This document shows positions 12,279 to 24,629 of a DNA stretch of 64,000 nt, in pieces. The stretch's first letter is position 1. Each line of letters begins with the position of its first letter. Source of the DNA: Effrenium voratum (Eukaryota > Sar > Dinophyceae > Suessiales > Symbiodiniaceae); assembly GCA_963377175.1 (NCBI GenBank), contig CAUJNA010000510.1:147964-211963 (forward strand), read 5' to 3'. Position numbers and translations under genes: made by a program. Under the pieces are notes generated by a model. It did not search any database. It was not told the DNA's origin and saw only the letters and a program-made list of their open reading frames with translations.

Positions 12279-12482
12279 TCACATCTTCACAGCAGCTGTC
12301 TCCAGCACCACGTCAAAGGAGGCGCAGTCGGACAGCGGGGCAGGCGTGGGCCGACCTGCCGCGACAGACGACGAAAAGTGCGGCAAGCGGCGCAACGTGA
12401 CATTGGATGTAGCAGATACGTCAAACAATTGCTTACGACAAGCATGACACTGCATGCCGACATCGCCGACCCAGTCACACAC
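12279..12482 (-). CDS. Small conserved downstream exon or gene (unit 2)
   Basis: A 67-residue frame with CHACRKQLF and PLSDCASFDVVLETAAV recurs at about 15247-15450 and 18036-18224. In the diverged first unit (about 10566-10660) the matching stretch differs mostly at third codon positions (GAT/GAC, GCA/GCC) while keeping CASFDVVL, which favours coding. It may be a further exon of the GTPase gene or a separate small gene. Function unknown. Confidence 0.4.
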   Translation of the reverse strand: MCDWVGDVGMQCHACRKQLFDVSATSNVTLRRLPHFSSSVAAGRPTPAPLSDCASFDVVLETAAVKM

Positions 12483-12836
12483 ATTTCTCTCCCCAAGCCT
12501 TCTGTGCTGTGGAATGATCGAGTCCGCGCTTTTCCTTGAAGCCGACCCTTGCGGGGCTGGAAAGATTTCCTCGGCTGCACGACGCCGACCTTAACCCCAC
12601 ACTGGAGCTTGCGATTGGTCTGCGGCCTGCGACAATATCTCCACCACTCCATCCTACAAAAGCTGAACAAAATCATGGCGCAAACTTTTTACTGCGACCT
12701 TTAGGCGGGCAGCTGGAGAAGAACTTCTGTCCATGACAGAGTCTCAATCACTATCCATCCAGCAACAACCACAACTAAAACGATTTGACTGGCCTTGCTG
12801 CGGAGCCAGGACTGTCAGAGACCCATACTATGTTTC

Positions 12837-14629
12837 TTAGCAACAAACTCTCCGATACAGGGCCGCGAGCAAAACAAGCCCTCCAGGTATTTCTGAAGGT
12901 TGGTCAAGCCACTTGAGCACAACGGTGAGGACGCCATTTTCAAGATCCGCCTCGTCCTCACACAGCTCAAAGCGACCATCGGAATGGTCGAAGAGGAACT
13001 CTCGCTCCCATACTCCATGGTGCTGCCTGCAGATTCAAGCACAGCTGGCCTTTAAGGCAACTCAACCAATACACTGATCAGTTGGTTACAATGCTGCAGT
13101 TTGACAAGCCTGATAGGCTGAACTGGCTGAACAGAGTGCTCTTCAATGGGTGGCTTTTTGTTGATGCTGATCTTCACTCCATTTGGCAGCTCTTCCCACT
13201 CAACATCATCCTCCACAACACCAGGACATTCAACGCGGATGAAGCGCTTGACACCCGTGTTGATGGCTCTGTCAAAGACATTCACAATGGGATCAAAGCT
13301 CACATCATGGGCGATGATCTCTCCCAACGGTGAGATGACACCACGCGTCTTGGTGGAAAGGCGTGCCTTTTCCTGTGGGAGATGTACGCAAATCTTGCCC
13401 AATGTAGCATAAGCATCGCTTCGCGCGTCTGCGTCTGTCTGTTGTGGCACAAACTTCACAAGCGGCATGGGCCCAGGGCTGACCGATGTTTCCGGCTCAG
13501 TGGTTTCAACGTTGACAAACTTGGGCAAAAGCCGTGATAGCTCAGCACAAAGCAAGTCAGCAAGAACGATGTTGGAGCCAAGTTTGTTGCCGTGTTCCAA
13601 ACTCTGAAGCAGGTAGTCCCGATTCCTGGCATTGAACTCATCGCCCGCTGCAGAGAATTCATAACAAACCCCCACATGATGCACTGGAGGAGCTCCTTCT
13701 CCAGAATCGGCTGTAAAGATCAGCTGCCCCAAATGCGACGGTTCTCCGTCGTAGCACTGCGTCACCTGCCTTCGGAAGAGCTGCTTGGCTTCCTGCACAT
13801 CTGTGGTAGTCCGCAAGTTGTGCACCACAATCAGCTCCTTGTGCTGCTTGCATTGAATGTACTTTTGGTGAAGCATGGCCACGTACTTCTGCTCAAACCA
13901 GGTGAGATCATTCACAACAAACACCATATGATGGGCAACACGGGAGATCATTTCAAACATCAGGGATTCCGATGTCTGGGCATCGTGAATTGCATCCACG
14001 GCTTGCGCTCGGTAGGATACTGTGGACTGAACTCCAGCAGAATCCAGCACCAGCATGCGTCTCTCTTTGATCCAAAGAAAGCTTAACCCTTTGGTGGTGC
14101 AAAGCTTTCCTGAAGGCAGATTCACCCCAAACAACTTGTTGGTCAGCCAAGTCTTGCCCTTGTCGAACAGCCCAACCACGGCAACGATTCGATACCTGCT
14201 TTCCTTGGCGACCTCAAGCTGCGACTGGGCTTTCTGCAAGAACTTGATCTCGCCGCTCGACAGAAACTCTGCAAGAGAATCGAACGCCAAAACCGCATCA
14301 TAGGGTGTGGTCTCGACTGCCTTGTCATGGTCTAGCTGCCATCGACGTTCTCGTCGCTTCTGACGCAAGCGCCAGAGTTGTTGAAGGGAAGAGATTGCAG
14401 TCACAAGCCGCTCACGTTTGTTCCTTCGGTCTTGCTCCAAGCGCTTCCGTTGCAAGCGCTGATGCGTCAGCACTCGCCGCCACTTGGACTGAATTTTGGA
14501 AGCTGCGGAAGTCATTGTGTGTGCCAATTCCTTTGCTTGCTGGTCCTTCTCTCCAACTAGGGCGCGCAAGCGCTTCACTTCGTATTGCAGGCAAGTTGCT
14601 CGTTCTTGGTCGCATGAGTCCAATCGCAT
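12837..14629 (-). CDS. IQ / GBP-like GTPase / Hsp20-like fusion, copy 2
   Basis: Exon A runs from 14629 (a Met before the conserved CLQYEVKRLRALV; the upstream start is uncertain) down to 13110. Exon B runs from 13026 to the stop at 12837-12839. The 83-base intron between them starts GC and ends AG. Domains in order: coiled coil; IQ motif (IQSKWRRVLTHQR); a basic helix; a G domain with P-loop GLFDKGKT, the GBP-like TTKG, DSAG as the G3 motif and NDLTW in place of the GBP RD motif; then an Hsp20/alpha-crystallin-like domain whose second half (WEREFLFDHSDGRF ... ENGVLTVVLK) is in exon B. GBP/dynamin-like GTPases self-assemble on membranes and Hsp20 domains bind unfolding proteins. What the fusion does is unknown. 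It ends with WLDQPSEIPGG and a short hydrophobic tail. Confidence 0.75.
13027..13109 (-). other. 83-nt GC-AG intron (copy 2)
   Basis: The donor reads CCTATCAG/GC and the acceptor CTGCAG/GCAGC. Removing it joins the two halves of the Hsp20-like domain in frame (PI-R-QHHGVW), and the same join works in copies 3 and 4. Non-GT donors are known in dinoflagellates. Confidence 0.75.
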
Positions 14630-15789
14630 TTCCGGGTAAACAGACCTCCACGGATATCTTGCAGGGCCATCCCGCGGCATGCTGTTGAATCGAAGGAGCA
14701 CCGCTTGGGGCGTGCAATTGAACCAGACTGGCACTGGAATGGCAAACCTAGTGGCATGGAAAGGAAGCGAGCAGTTCCAAACCACAAGGCAACATACTCA
14801 TCAAACGCTCAGGTGTGTCGACAACGACTAACATCAAAGTGTGAGCACCGTCCATTTGCCAAAGAAGCAGAAGTCTGCATCCTCCCTGGCATGCGCAGCG
14901 AGCAGGGCTGAGAAAATAAACAAAGTTTGCAAGGTCTAGCAACGCGATACACGTGAAGCAATCCGCAAAAGGACAGAATGTTCGCGCTCATAGCAGCCGC
15001 TCTTTGGCTGTGTTTTGGCTCATGCCAAAATGATCGAATCTACTAGATTCGCATGGCCTCTAAACGGTTTGCGCCTTGCCTTTTTGCATTTGAACCTACC
15101 AGGTTCAAACGCATCAGACGCAAGGGGAACGCTGCAACCTGCCTAAAGCAATCGAAACCCTAGCCCACATGAAGCTCGGCTTGAACCAGCAAATCTCCCT
15201 AGAAGCAATTCAATTGACGCTTTCCACCTCTTGGTCAACCAAGGTCTCACATCTTCACAGCAGCTGTCTCCAGCACCACGTCAAAGGAGGCGCAGTCGGA
15301 CAGCGGGGCAGGCGTGGGCTGACCTGCCGCGACAGACGACGAAAAGTGCGGCAAGCGGCGCAAAGTGACATTGGATGTAGCAGATACGTCAAACAATTGC
15401 TTACGACAAGCATGACACTGCATGCCGACATCGCCGACCCAGTCACACACATTTCTCTCCCCAAGCCTTCTGTGCTGTGGAATGATCGAGCCCGCGCTTT
15501 TCCTTGAAGCCGACCCTTGCGGGGCTGGAAAGCTTTCCTTGGCTGCACTGGAGCTTGGGATTGGTCTGCGCCTGGCCTGCGACAATATCTCCACCACTCC
15601 ATCCTACAAAAGCTGAACAAAATCATGGCGCAAACTTTTTACAGCGACCTTTAGGCGGGCAGCTGGAGAAGAACTTCTGTCCATGACAGAGTCTCAATCA
15701 CTATCCATCCAGCAACAACCACAACTAAAAAGATTTGACTGGCCTTGCTGAGGAGCCAGGACTGTCAGAGACCCATACTATGTTTCTTA

Positions 15790-17591
15790 TCAACAACAAA
15801 GTCCGAATTCGACACAGGGTGGCTTGAACTCAAAGACCGTGAGCAAAACAAGCCCTCCAGGTATTTCTGAAGGTTGGTCAAGCCACTTGAGCACAACGGT
15901 GAGGACACCATTTTCAAGATCCGCCTCGTCCTCACACAGATCAAAGCGACCATCGGAATGGTCGAAGAGGAATTCTCGCTCCCATACTCCATGGTGCTGC
16001 CTGCAGATTCAAGCACAGCAGGTGAACGTCAACCCTTTAAGGCAACTCAACCAATACACTGATGAGTTGGTTACAATGCTGCAGTTTGACAAGAGCGCCT
16101 GATAGGCTGAACTGGCTGAACAGAGTGCTCTTCAATGGGTGGCTTTTTGTTGATGCTGATCTTCACTCCATTTGGCAGCTCTTCCCACTCAACATCATCC
16201 TCCACAACACCAGGACATTCAACGCGGATGAAGCGCTTGACACCCGTGTTGATGGCTCTGTCAAAGACATTCACAATGGGATCAAAGCTCACATCATGGG
16301 CGATGATCTCTCCCAACGGTGAGATGACACCACGCGTCTTGGTGGAAAGGCGTGCCTTTTCCTGTGGGAGATGTACGCAAATCTTGCCCAATGTAGCATA
16401 AGCATCGCTTCGTGCGTCTGCGTCTGTCTTTTGTGGCACAAACTTCACAAGCGGCATGGGTCCAGGGCTGACCGACGTTTCCGGCTCAGCGGTTTCAACG
16501 TTGACAAACTTGGGCAAAAGCCGTGATAGCTCAGCACAAAGCAAGTCAGCAAGAACGATGTTGGAGCCAAGTTTGTTGCCGTGTTCCAAACTCTGAAGCA
16601 GGTAGTCCCGATTCCTGGCATTGAACTCATCGCCCGCTGCAGAGAATTCATAACAAACCCCCACATGATGCACTGGAGGAGCTCCTTCTCCAGAATCGGC
16701 TGTAAAGATCAGCTGCCCCAAATGCGACGGTTCTCCGTCGTAGCACTGCGTCACCTGCCTTCGGAAGAGCTGCTTGGCTTCCTGCACATCTGTGGTAGTC
16801 CGCAAGTTGTGCACCACAATCAGCTCCTTGTGCTGCTTGCATTGAATGTACTTTTGGTGAAGCATGGCCACGTACTTCTGCTCAAACCAGGTGAGATCAT
16901 TCACAACAAACACCATATGATGGGCAACACGGGAGATCATTTCAAACATCAGGGATTCCGATGTCTGGGCATCGTGAATTGCATCCACGGCTTGCGCTCG
17001 GTAGGATACTGTGGACTGAACTCCAGCAGAATCCAGCACCAGCATGCGTCTCTCTTTGATCCAAAGAAAACTTAACCCTTTGGTGGTGCAAAGCTTTCCT
17101 GAAGGCAGATTCACCCCGAACAACTTGTTGGTCAGCCAAGTCTTGCCCTTGTCGAACAGCCCAACCACGGCAACGATTCGATACCTGCGTTCCTTGGCAA
17201 CCTCAAGCTGTGACCGGGCTTTCTGCAAGAATTTGATCTCGCCACTCGACAGAAACTCTGCAAGAGAATCGAACGCCAAGACCGCATCATAGGGTGTGGT
17301 CTCGACTGCCTTGTCATGGTCTAGCTGCCATCGACGTTCTCGTCGCTTCTGACGCAAGCGCCAGAGTTGTTGAAGGGAAGAGATTGCAGTCACCAGCCGC
17401 TCAAGTTTGTTCCTTCGGTCTTGCTCTAAGCGCTTCCGTTGCAAGCGCTGATGCGTCAGCACTCGCCGCCACTTGGACTGAATTTTGGAAGCTGCAGAAC
17501 CCATGATGTCCTTTTGTTCATGATCTCCAACCAGGGCACGCAAGCGATTGACCTCATTCTGCAGGACCTCAATCTGTGATTGGGACATCAA
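15790..17591 (-). CDS. IQ / GBP-like GTPase / Hsp20-like fusion, copy 3
   Basis: The best-delimited copy. Exon A runs 17591-16099 from MMSQSQIEVL; exon B runs 16000-15790; the intron is 98 bases, GC-AG. Residue landmarks: coiled coil 5-30, IQ motif 37-49, P-loop 144-151 (GLFDKGKT), TTKG 169-172, DSAG 187-190, NDLTW 231-235, Hsp20-like half about 440-497, completed by exon B with the alpha-crystallin signature ADLENGVLTVVLK. The N-terminus differs from copies 2 and 4, which share a CLQYEVKRLRAL segment with other upstream sequence, so promoter and start have diverged. The core is almost identical to copy 2. It ends with a 21-residue extension after the Hsp20 domain that differs from copy 2. 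Confidence 0.78.
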
Positions 17592-18594
17592 TCGATCAAT
17601 CGGAACCTAATCAATCGATCAATCGGAACCTAAGGTTGCATTTGGGCGGGATCGCGGTCTGGAGCCAAATTTGCGGCATGACGAGATGGCTGCTCTCTTT
17701 CAAACTGCAGCCAAATCCAAAGCGCATGATTTGCATGCCTGGTGGCAACATGATACACGTAATCAGCAAAAGGACAGAATGATCACCCTCATAGCAGCCG
17801 CTCTTTGGCTTCGTGTTGGCTCATGTCAAAATATTTGAATCTACTAGATTCGCATGGCCTCTAAACGATTTGCGCCTTGCCTGTTTGCATTTGAACCTAC
17901 CAGGTTCAAACGCATCAGACGCAAGGGGAACGCTGCAACCTGCCTAAAGCAATCAAAACCCTAGCCCACATGAAGCTCGGCTTGAACCAGCAAGTCTCCC
18001 TGGAAGCAATTCAATTGCCGCCTTCCACCTCTTGGTCAACCAAGGTCTGACATCTTCACAGCAGCTGTCTCCAGCACCACGTCAAAGGAGGCGCAGTCGG
18101 ACGGCGGGGCAGGCGTGGGCTGACCTGCCGCGACAGACGACGAAAAGTGCGGCAAGCGGCGCAAAGTGACATTGGATGTAGCAGATACGTCAAACAATTG
18201 CTTACGACAAGCATGACACTGCATGCCGACATCGCCGACTGGACAAAGCGCGAGACATAGCTATCGTGTCCAAAAAGATATCACGCGAGACTGTCAAACA
18301 AACTTCTCACCCCAAGCCTTCTGTGATACGCAATGCTCGCGACCGTGCTTTCCCTTGAAGCCGACCCTTGCGAGGCTGGAAAGATTTCCTCGGCTGCACC
18401 ACATCAAGCCGTTCAGCCACACTAGAGCTTGCGATTGGTCTGCGCCTGGCCTATGACAATATCTCCACCACTCCTACGAAAGCTCAAGTGTGTTTGTGAG
18501 TCTGAAAGCTTTGGGGCACATTGTAACAAACGATTTGGTAGAGGGGATACTTTATGTCCTCTCCCCAAAATGCTGCAGAGTTTTCCTGCTCGAG
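17592..18594. other. Spacer between units 3 and 4
   Basis: Contains the palindrome pair and the small conserved frame at 18036-18224. A short direct repeat of ATCAATCGATCAATCGGAACCTA lies at about 17587-17635, just upstream of copy 3. Nothing else was recognised. Confidence 0.45.
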
Positions 18595-20353
18595 TCACTT
18601 GAGCACAACGGTGAGGACGCCGTTTTCAAGATCCGCCTCTTCCTCGCACAGCTCAAAGCGACCGTCAGCATGATCGAAGAGGAACTCCCGCTCCCATACT
18701 CCATGATGTTGCCTGTGTGTCACAGTCTCCAGCGAGTTTCAAACAGCTCATCAACAGATTGCAAAAAACACAACACCCAGGTACTCAGGTTGTTTTAACA
18801 TCGCTGATTGACATGCTGAAACCGCAAGATCGCCTGATAGGCTGAACTGGCTGAACAGAGTGCTCTTCAATGGGTGGCTTTTTGTTAATGCTGATCTTCA
18901 CTCCATTTGGCAGCTCTTCCCACTCAACGTCATCCTCCACAACACCAGGACATTCAACGCGGATGAAGCGCTTGACACCCGTGTTGATGGCTCTGTCAAA
19001 GACATTCACAATGGGATCAAAGCTCACATCATGGGCAATGATCTCTCCCAACGGCGAGATGACACCACGCGTCTTGGTGGAAAGGCGTGCATTTTTCTGT
19101 GGAAGGTGTATGCAGATCTTGCCGCAAGAAGCATAGGCATCGCCCCGTGCATCGGCATCAGAAGTTTCAGGTACAAAGTTCACAAGCGGCATGGGCCCAG
19201 GGCTGACCGACGTTTCCGGCTCAGTTGTTTCAACGTTGACAAACTTGGGCAAAAGCCGTGATAGCTCAGCACAAAGCAAGTCAGCAAGAACGATGTTGGA
19301 GCCAAGCTTGTTGCCGTGTTCCAAACTCTGAAGCAGGTAGTCCCGATTCCTGGCATTGAACTCATCGCCCGCTGCAGAGAATTCATAACAAACCCCCACA
19401 TGATGCACTGGAGGAGCTCCTTCTCCAGAATCGGCTGTAAAGATCAGCTGCCCCAAATGCGACGGTTCTCCGTCGTAGCACTGCGTCACCTGCCTTCGGA
19501 AGAGCTGCTTGGCTTCCTGCACATTTGTGGTGTTCCGCAAGTTGTGCACCACAATCAGCTCCTTGTGCTGCTTGCATTGAATGTACTTTTGGTGAAGCAT
19601 GGCCACGTACTTCTGCTCAAACCAGGTGAGATCATTCACAACAAACACCATATGATGGGCAACACGGGAGATCATTTCAAACATCAGGGATTCCGATGTC
19701 TGGGCATCGTGAATTGCATCCACGGCTTGCGCTCGGTAGGATACTGTGGACTGAACTCCAGCAGAATCCACCACCAGCATGCGTCTCTCTTTGATCCAAA
19801 GAAAACTTAAACCTTTGGTGGTGCAAAGCTTTCCTGAAGGCAGATTCACCCCGAACAACTTGTTGGTCAGCCAAGTCTTGCCCTTGTCGAACAGCCCAAC
19901 CACGGCAACGATGCGATGCCTGCATTCCTTGGCAACTTCAAGCTGCGACTCGGCTTTCTGCAAGAACTCGATCTCGCCACTCGACAGAAACTCTGCAAGA
20001 GAATCGAACGCCAAGACCGCATCATAGGGTGTGGTCTCGACTACCCTGTCATGGTCTCGCTGCCATCGACGCTCTCGTCGCTTCTGACGCAAGCGCCAGA
20101 GCTGTTGAAGGGAAGATATTGCACTCACGAGCCTTTCACGTTTGGTCCTTCGGTCTTGCTCGGCGCTTTCTCGTTGAAAGCACTGACATGAGAAGACTTG
20201 CCGCCACTTGGATTGAATCTTGGAAGCTGCAGCATGCATGGTGTCTGTCCTTTCTTTCGCTTGCTGCTCCTTCTCTCGCAATAGGGCACGCAAGCGCTTC
20301 ACTTCGTATTGTAGGCAAATTGCCTGTTCTTGGTCACATGAGTTCCACGGCAT
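18595..20353 (-). CDS. IQ / GBP-like GTPase / Hsp20-like fusion, copy 4
   Basis: Exon A runs from about 20353 (MPWNSCDQEQ; the frame is open further upstream through a CA microsatellite) to 18834; exon B runs 18712-18595; the intron is 121 bases, GC-AG. All G-domain motifs are intact. The stretch before the Hsp20 domain has diverged most (ETSDADARGDAYASCGKICIHL). In exon B, TGA immediately follows VVLK, so this copy ends exactly where a normal Hsp20 domain ends, without the tails of copies 2 and 3. It is the oldest or fastest-changing of the three full copies by eye. Confidence 0.75.
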
Positions 20354-20609
20354 TTCTTGAAAACACGGACCTCCTCCTGCTCCCGGTGTATCTCGGAAGG
20401 CCAGTGCGTGTGTGTGTGTGTGTGTTGTTGGCAGTTTGCCTTTGATCCAAAAACGGCTGCATGTAGGCAGGCCCGCATCTGCAATTGTTCTAAACTGGCG
20501 CCAAAATGGTAGAACGGCAGGCAAACTTTCCAAGTGCCTCACAAACACAAACACTAAAACGCAAACAGCATACACATCAATCAATGCCAGAACTGCTCGC
20601 TATTTTTAC

Positions 20610-21065
<456 letters not shown>

Positions 21066-21079
21066 CAGCAGAGCCGGCA

Positions 21080-21326
21080 AAGCCGGCAGGCGGACTTCCC
21101 CGAAGCACAAAAAAACATACAGCTTTTTTCTTTCTTTTCTATAAATTTCTCCTTTTCTTTTTTTCCACTGCGTCTCTTCTCTCTGTGTTTGTTCTACCTG
21201 TTTGTCTTTCTGCTTTCTCGAACTGTGTTCTGTCTATTTACATGTCTGCCTACCTGTCTATCTTCTCGCTACCTACCTGTCCGTGCGCGTGATCTGACCT
21301 GATTATCAATCTAGCAGATCTGCTCG

Positions 21327-21387
<61 letters not shown>

Positions 21388-22160
21388 TGCTCTCTCTCTG
21401 TCTCTTTTCCTACTCTACTTATCTCCCGTCTCTCCATCTATCTGTTTATCTGTCTATCAATCTATCTATCTATCAGTATATATATATACATATATCCGCC
21501 GACAACAGGCGGCGTTGCACATAAGAATTGCTCCGCGCCTCCTTACCTGTTCCCCCTCCTCCTGAAAAAATGTAGCAAGGGGGCTGGCTGAGGGCTAAAG
21601 GTCAACTGTTGCGGGCTTTCCTTGAGTAATTGTTCATCAACAATTTAACAGTCTTATTCGTTTTCGTCATCCGTGATTCCAGCCATGTTTCATGTTGTGG
21701 GTTTCTAGGGCGTTGTTTGTTTTCGTTTTGAAAGAGGATAGAACTTTTAGTAGTTTCATGGGGCGTTGGCGGTTCGTTTGTTTTCCCTGTTCTTTGTTTA
21801 TGTCAGATTCAAAATCTGACGAGGTTTCAATGTGTTTTCGTATCTCTTCCTGCGCTGTTTGCTGATTGAATTTTTTGCTGTTTCTTCAATCTTCTGTGGT
21901 TTTTGATTCTTAACATTATTTATGTGTTTTTGGTTCTTTCGTGCTTTGCTTTCCAACTAAGCGAGACCATACACCTACACTACTGACATTCATTGTTTGT
22001 TGCCTGTCTTCTTTAGCGCATTCTCTCTTGCGTTCTTTATTCTTTTCATGGTGTTTTCCAAGTCAGCGTGTTTGTTTTTATTGTTGTAATAATTTGTGTG
22101 TCTTTGTCTTATACAATCATTACAGTGTTTTCTATTCCCGAAAGCATGGCGAAGGGTTCT
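21080..22160. other. Pyrimidine-rich non-coding DNA
   Basis: T/C-rich sequence with a CT microsatellite at about 21330-21385, CTAT repeats near 21455 and a TA stretch near 21478. No gene is visible. Confidence 0.6.
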
Positions 22161-22169
22161 TCCGTTGGA

Positions 22170-22995
22170 TTCACGGGAGTCATTGCAAAGAGGTATCATC
22201 ATCAGAGTCATCAGAGTGATTGCGCAGAGTCATCATCATCATGAGAGTCATTGCAAAGAGTTATCATCATTGCACAGAGTTATCATCATCAGAGTCGTTG
22301 CGCTGAGTCATCATCATCAGAATCATTGCAAAGAGTCATCATCGTCAGAGTCATTGCACAGAGTCATCATGACAGCCACTGCGTAGGGTCATCGCACAAG
22401 AGTCATTCAACGGAGTCATCACGGGAGTGATCGCGCAGAGTCATCATGAGAGTCATTGCCCAGAATCATCATGAGAGTCCTTGCACAGAATCATCATCAG
22501 AATCATTGCGCAGAGTCATCATCATCATGAAAGTCATTGCAAAGAGTTATCATCATTGCACAGAGTTATCATCATCAGAGCCATTGCGCTGAGTCATCAT
22601 CATCAGAATCATTGCAAAGAGTCATCATCGTCAGAGTCATTGCGCAGAGTCATCATGACAGCCACTGCGTAGGGGCATCGCACAAGAGTCATTCAACGGA
22701 GTCATCACGAGAGTGATCGCGCAGTGTCATCATGAGAGTCATTGCCCAGAGTCATCATGAGAGTCATTGCACAGAATCATCATGAGAGTCATTGCACAGA
22801 ATCATCATGAGAGTCATTGCGCAGAGTCATCGCAGCCATTGCATAGAGTTCTTGCACAGAGTCACCATTGCACAGAAGCATCATGAGTCATCACAGCCAT
22901 TCCGTAGAGTCCTCACACCAGAGTCATTGCACAGAGTCATCATGACAGCCTTTGCATATATGAGTCATCACACACGAGTCATTCAGTCATCACGA
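22170..22995. repeat. GAGTCATCATCA/GAGTCATTGCACA minisatellite
   Basis: Dozens of degenerate 12-25-base units built on GAGTCATCATGA and GAGTCATTGCACA. A higher-order repeat of about 286 bases is nested inside: the block around 22251 recurs around 22537. Short His/Ser/Arg frames here are artefacts. Confidence 0.9.
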
Positions 22996-22999
22996 GAGT

Positions 23000-23050
23000 T
23001 GAGGTCGGTGAAGCTGGTGTTGCAGACCACGTTGCCCGTGTTGCCGGCGA
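23000..23050 (-). pseudogene. Short fragment of the viral fibre gene
   Basis: About 45 bases match, inverted and with only a few differences, the fibre segment at about 44836-44890 that lies just before the S74 chaperone motif. Both translate on the minus strand as VKLVLQTTLPVLPA. It lies at the edge of the minisatellite with no other viral sequence next to it. Confidence 0.65.
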
Positions 23051-24180
23051 CCTCCCTCACTCTCCACTCACTCTCCACTCACTCTCTTTTTTTTTCCGCG
23101 GGGCCTATGAGACATGTGCCGGGTCCGTTAACGGCTGTCGCGGGTAACGGCCCTTTACAAGGGCTAAGCCCAACGTTCCGAAATGTGACCTCGAGGAACC
23201 AAACTCCTGCAGGCCAAAGCTGTACAGGACAAACAAAGCCGAAGCCATCGAGTTTCACCCATGCAGATTCCTGAAAGAAACCGGACGTTCTATACAATCC
23301 AGTAAAGCCGAAAGTGCTAAAAGCGCAGCAGCCTTTGCATAATCCTGAACTGAAATCGCATCCACCACCGCCATCAGTGCTCCCACCTGAAGTAATGTAG
23401 CGCGAAACGCAGGTGCGGCCCTGCTTACGCCTGTAACCCAGCAGAAGGGAAACTTTTAAGGAAGAACCGAGTCCATTCATCACCTCGAAACGAAGCAACC
23501 GTAAGACCAGGCTCCGTTCCATCGAGAAATACGGAATCGAATGTATGCACATTGAACCTCGTAACATACCAAGAAAATCCAATGCGGAGTCCAGCATGAA
23601 ACAAGAATTTGAATTTACCGCTGACGGAAGCGTATGTTTGCCGGTTTCGGTTTGGAACTATTCGGCGGTTGCAGTTTGGCGCGTTTCAGGCACTGTCCGG
23701 TCGCGCTGAGCAGGATACCACTTCCCAGAAACGCAGGAGCGACCCTGCTCACGCCAGTGACCCCGCAACGGGGACGTTCTCAAGAAGAACCAAGCACATC
23801 GAAGGAAAGCGCGCCCAAGGAAGCGTTCAGCGAGGCTGAGCCTCCCGTTGTCTCCTGCAAATTCCGACCATGCCAGCACTGAAATAAAAAGAAAGTGGCC
23901 GGCTGGAGTTGCGAAAGCATCTTTTTTGGGACTTGCAGGATATTTGGCCTTCACAGCAGAAGAGATAATGATCTAGTTATGATTTTAATACATGTTGCAC
24001 CCCGGACAAGAAAAGCTCTTTTTTATCCTCTGGCGATCAACTATCGTGATAGAACAACTATCCGTCAGTACGCTCTATGGGTATGAACACGAAATCCTAC
24101 TACTCAAAACTTGGCCGGACACAATGATCTTGTTATAATGACAGCAACATTGCACAACCTGTAATATCATCAGAAACAGT
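23050..24180. other. Intergenic DNA with a diverged 70-base repeat
   Basis: Stretches near 23405-23475 and 23725-23795 resemble each other (both contain GAAACGCAGG and CCCTGCT...ACGCC). Nothing else was recognised, and no gene is supported. Confidence 0.4.
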
Positions 24181-24184
24181 CTAG

Positions 24185-24541
24185 TCAGGCCATTGAGGAT
24201 TTCAGACATGGATATTGCCAAGAAGACTGCTCAGCGGGCAGCTGGCTTCTTTGAGCAGCGAGGGAGTAGGAGCACGCCTTCGCTCGCCATGGCTGAACTG
24301 GTTCAAGCTTCTTGTCCTTCACAGCTTGGTTATGCCATTTTGCAAAGAGCAAGGCCTTGAATGCATGGCGTGATGGGCAAGACTCATTCAAGATGCGCGA
24401 GAAATTGAACCAGGAGAAGACCTGCTCAGCTGCGGATGTGTTCACCTTTGAAGCGACGATGGAGCTTGGTGACAATGTGTGGGTTTGCGAACAATTTTGA
24501 TCACCGAAGCCTGCAGCGAATCTCAGTCCTTGCTGATGCAT
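24185..24541 (-). pseudogene. Possible transposase-derived fragment
   Basis: A 118-residue frame includes SAAEQVFSWFNFSRILNESC and HAFKALLFAKWHN, which faintly recall the C-terminal dimerisation region of hAT transposases. No catalytic region is present. The resemblance is weak and the call tentative. Confidence 0.2.
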
Positions 24542-24629
24542 GCATAACAGACTACATGTTTCACACGAAGTACGGCTTCAACCGGAGCTCATCATGAACT
24601 CCCAAGTGTGTTGGATGCATATTTAAGCG
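24485..24629. repeat. Left arm of inverted repeat around cox1 fragment
   Basis: Matches the reverse complement of 25629-25736 almost base for base, apart from an insertion of about 40 bases in this arm (around 24511-24550). The shared part includes TACGGCTTCAACCGGAGCTC and a long block ending in GCATATTTAAGC. Confidence 0.8.

Larger units (their letters stand above)
10320..20400. repeat. Tandem segmental duplication carrying four GTPase-gene units
   Basis: Long blocks recur in order. A block at about 11736 recurs at about 14690, a spacing of 2954 bases. The palindrome-bearing block at 12038-12180 recurs near 15006 and 17806, and the GTPase exons recur at 13.1, 16.1 and 18.8 kb. The first unit (10.3-11.8 kb) is the most diverged and lacks the GTPase core. 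The later units are nearly identical in their core, which points to recent duplication or gene conversion. Confidence 0.85.

Noticed and set aside
13592..14086. 164-residue plus-strand frame repeated in each GTPase unit
   Set aside because: Conserved only because it is antisense to the conserved G domain.
22096..22672. His-rich small proteins
   Set aside because: Translations of the GAGTCATCATCA minisatellite.
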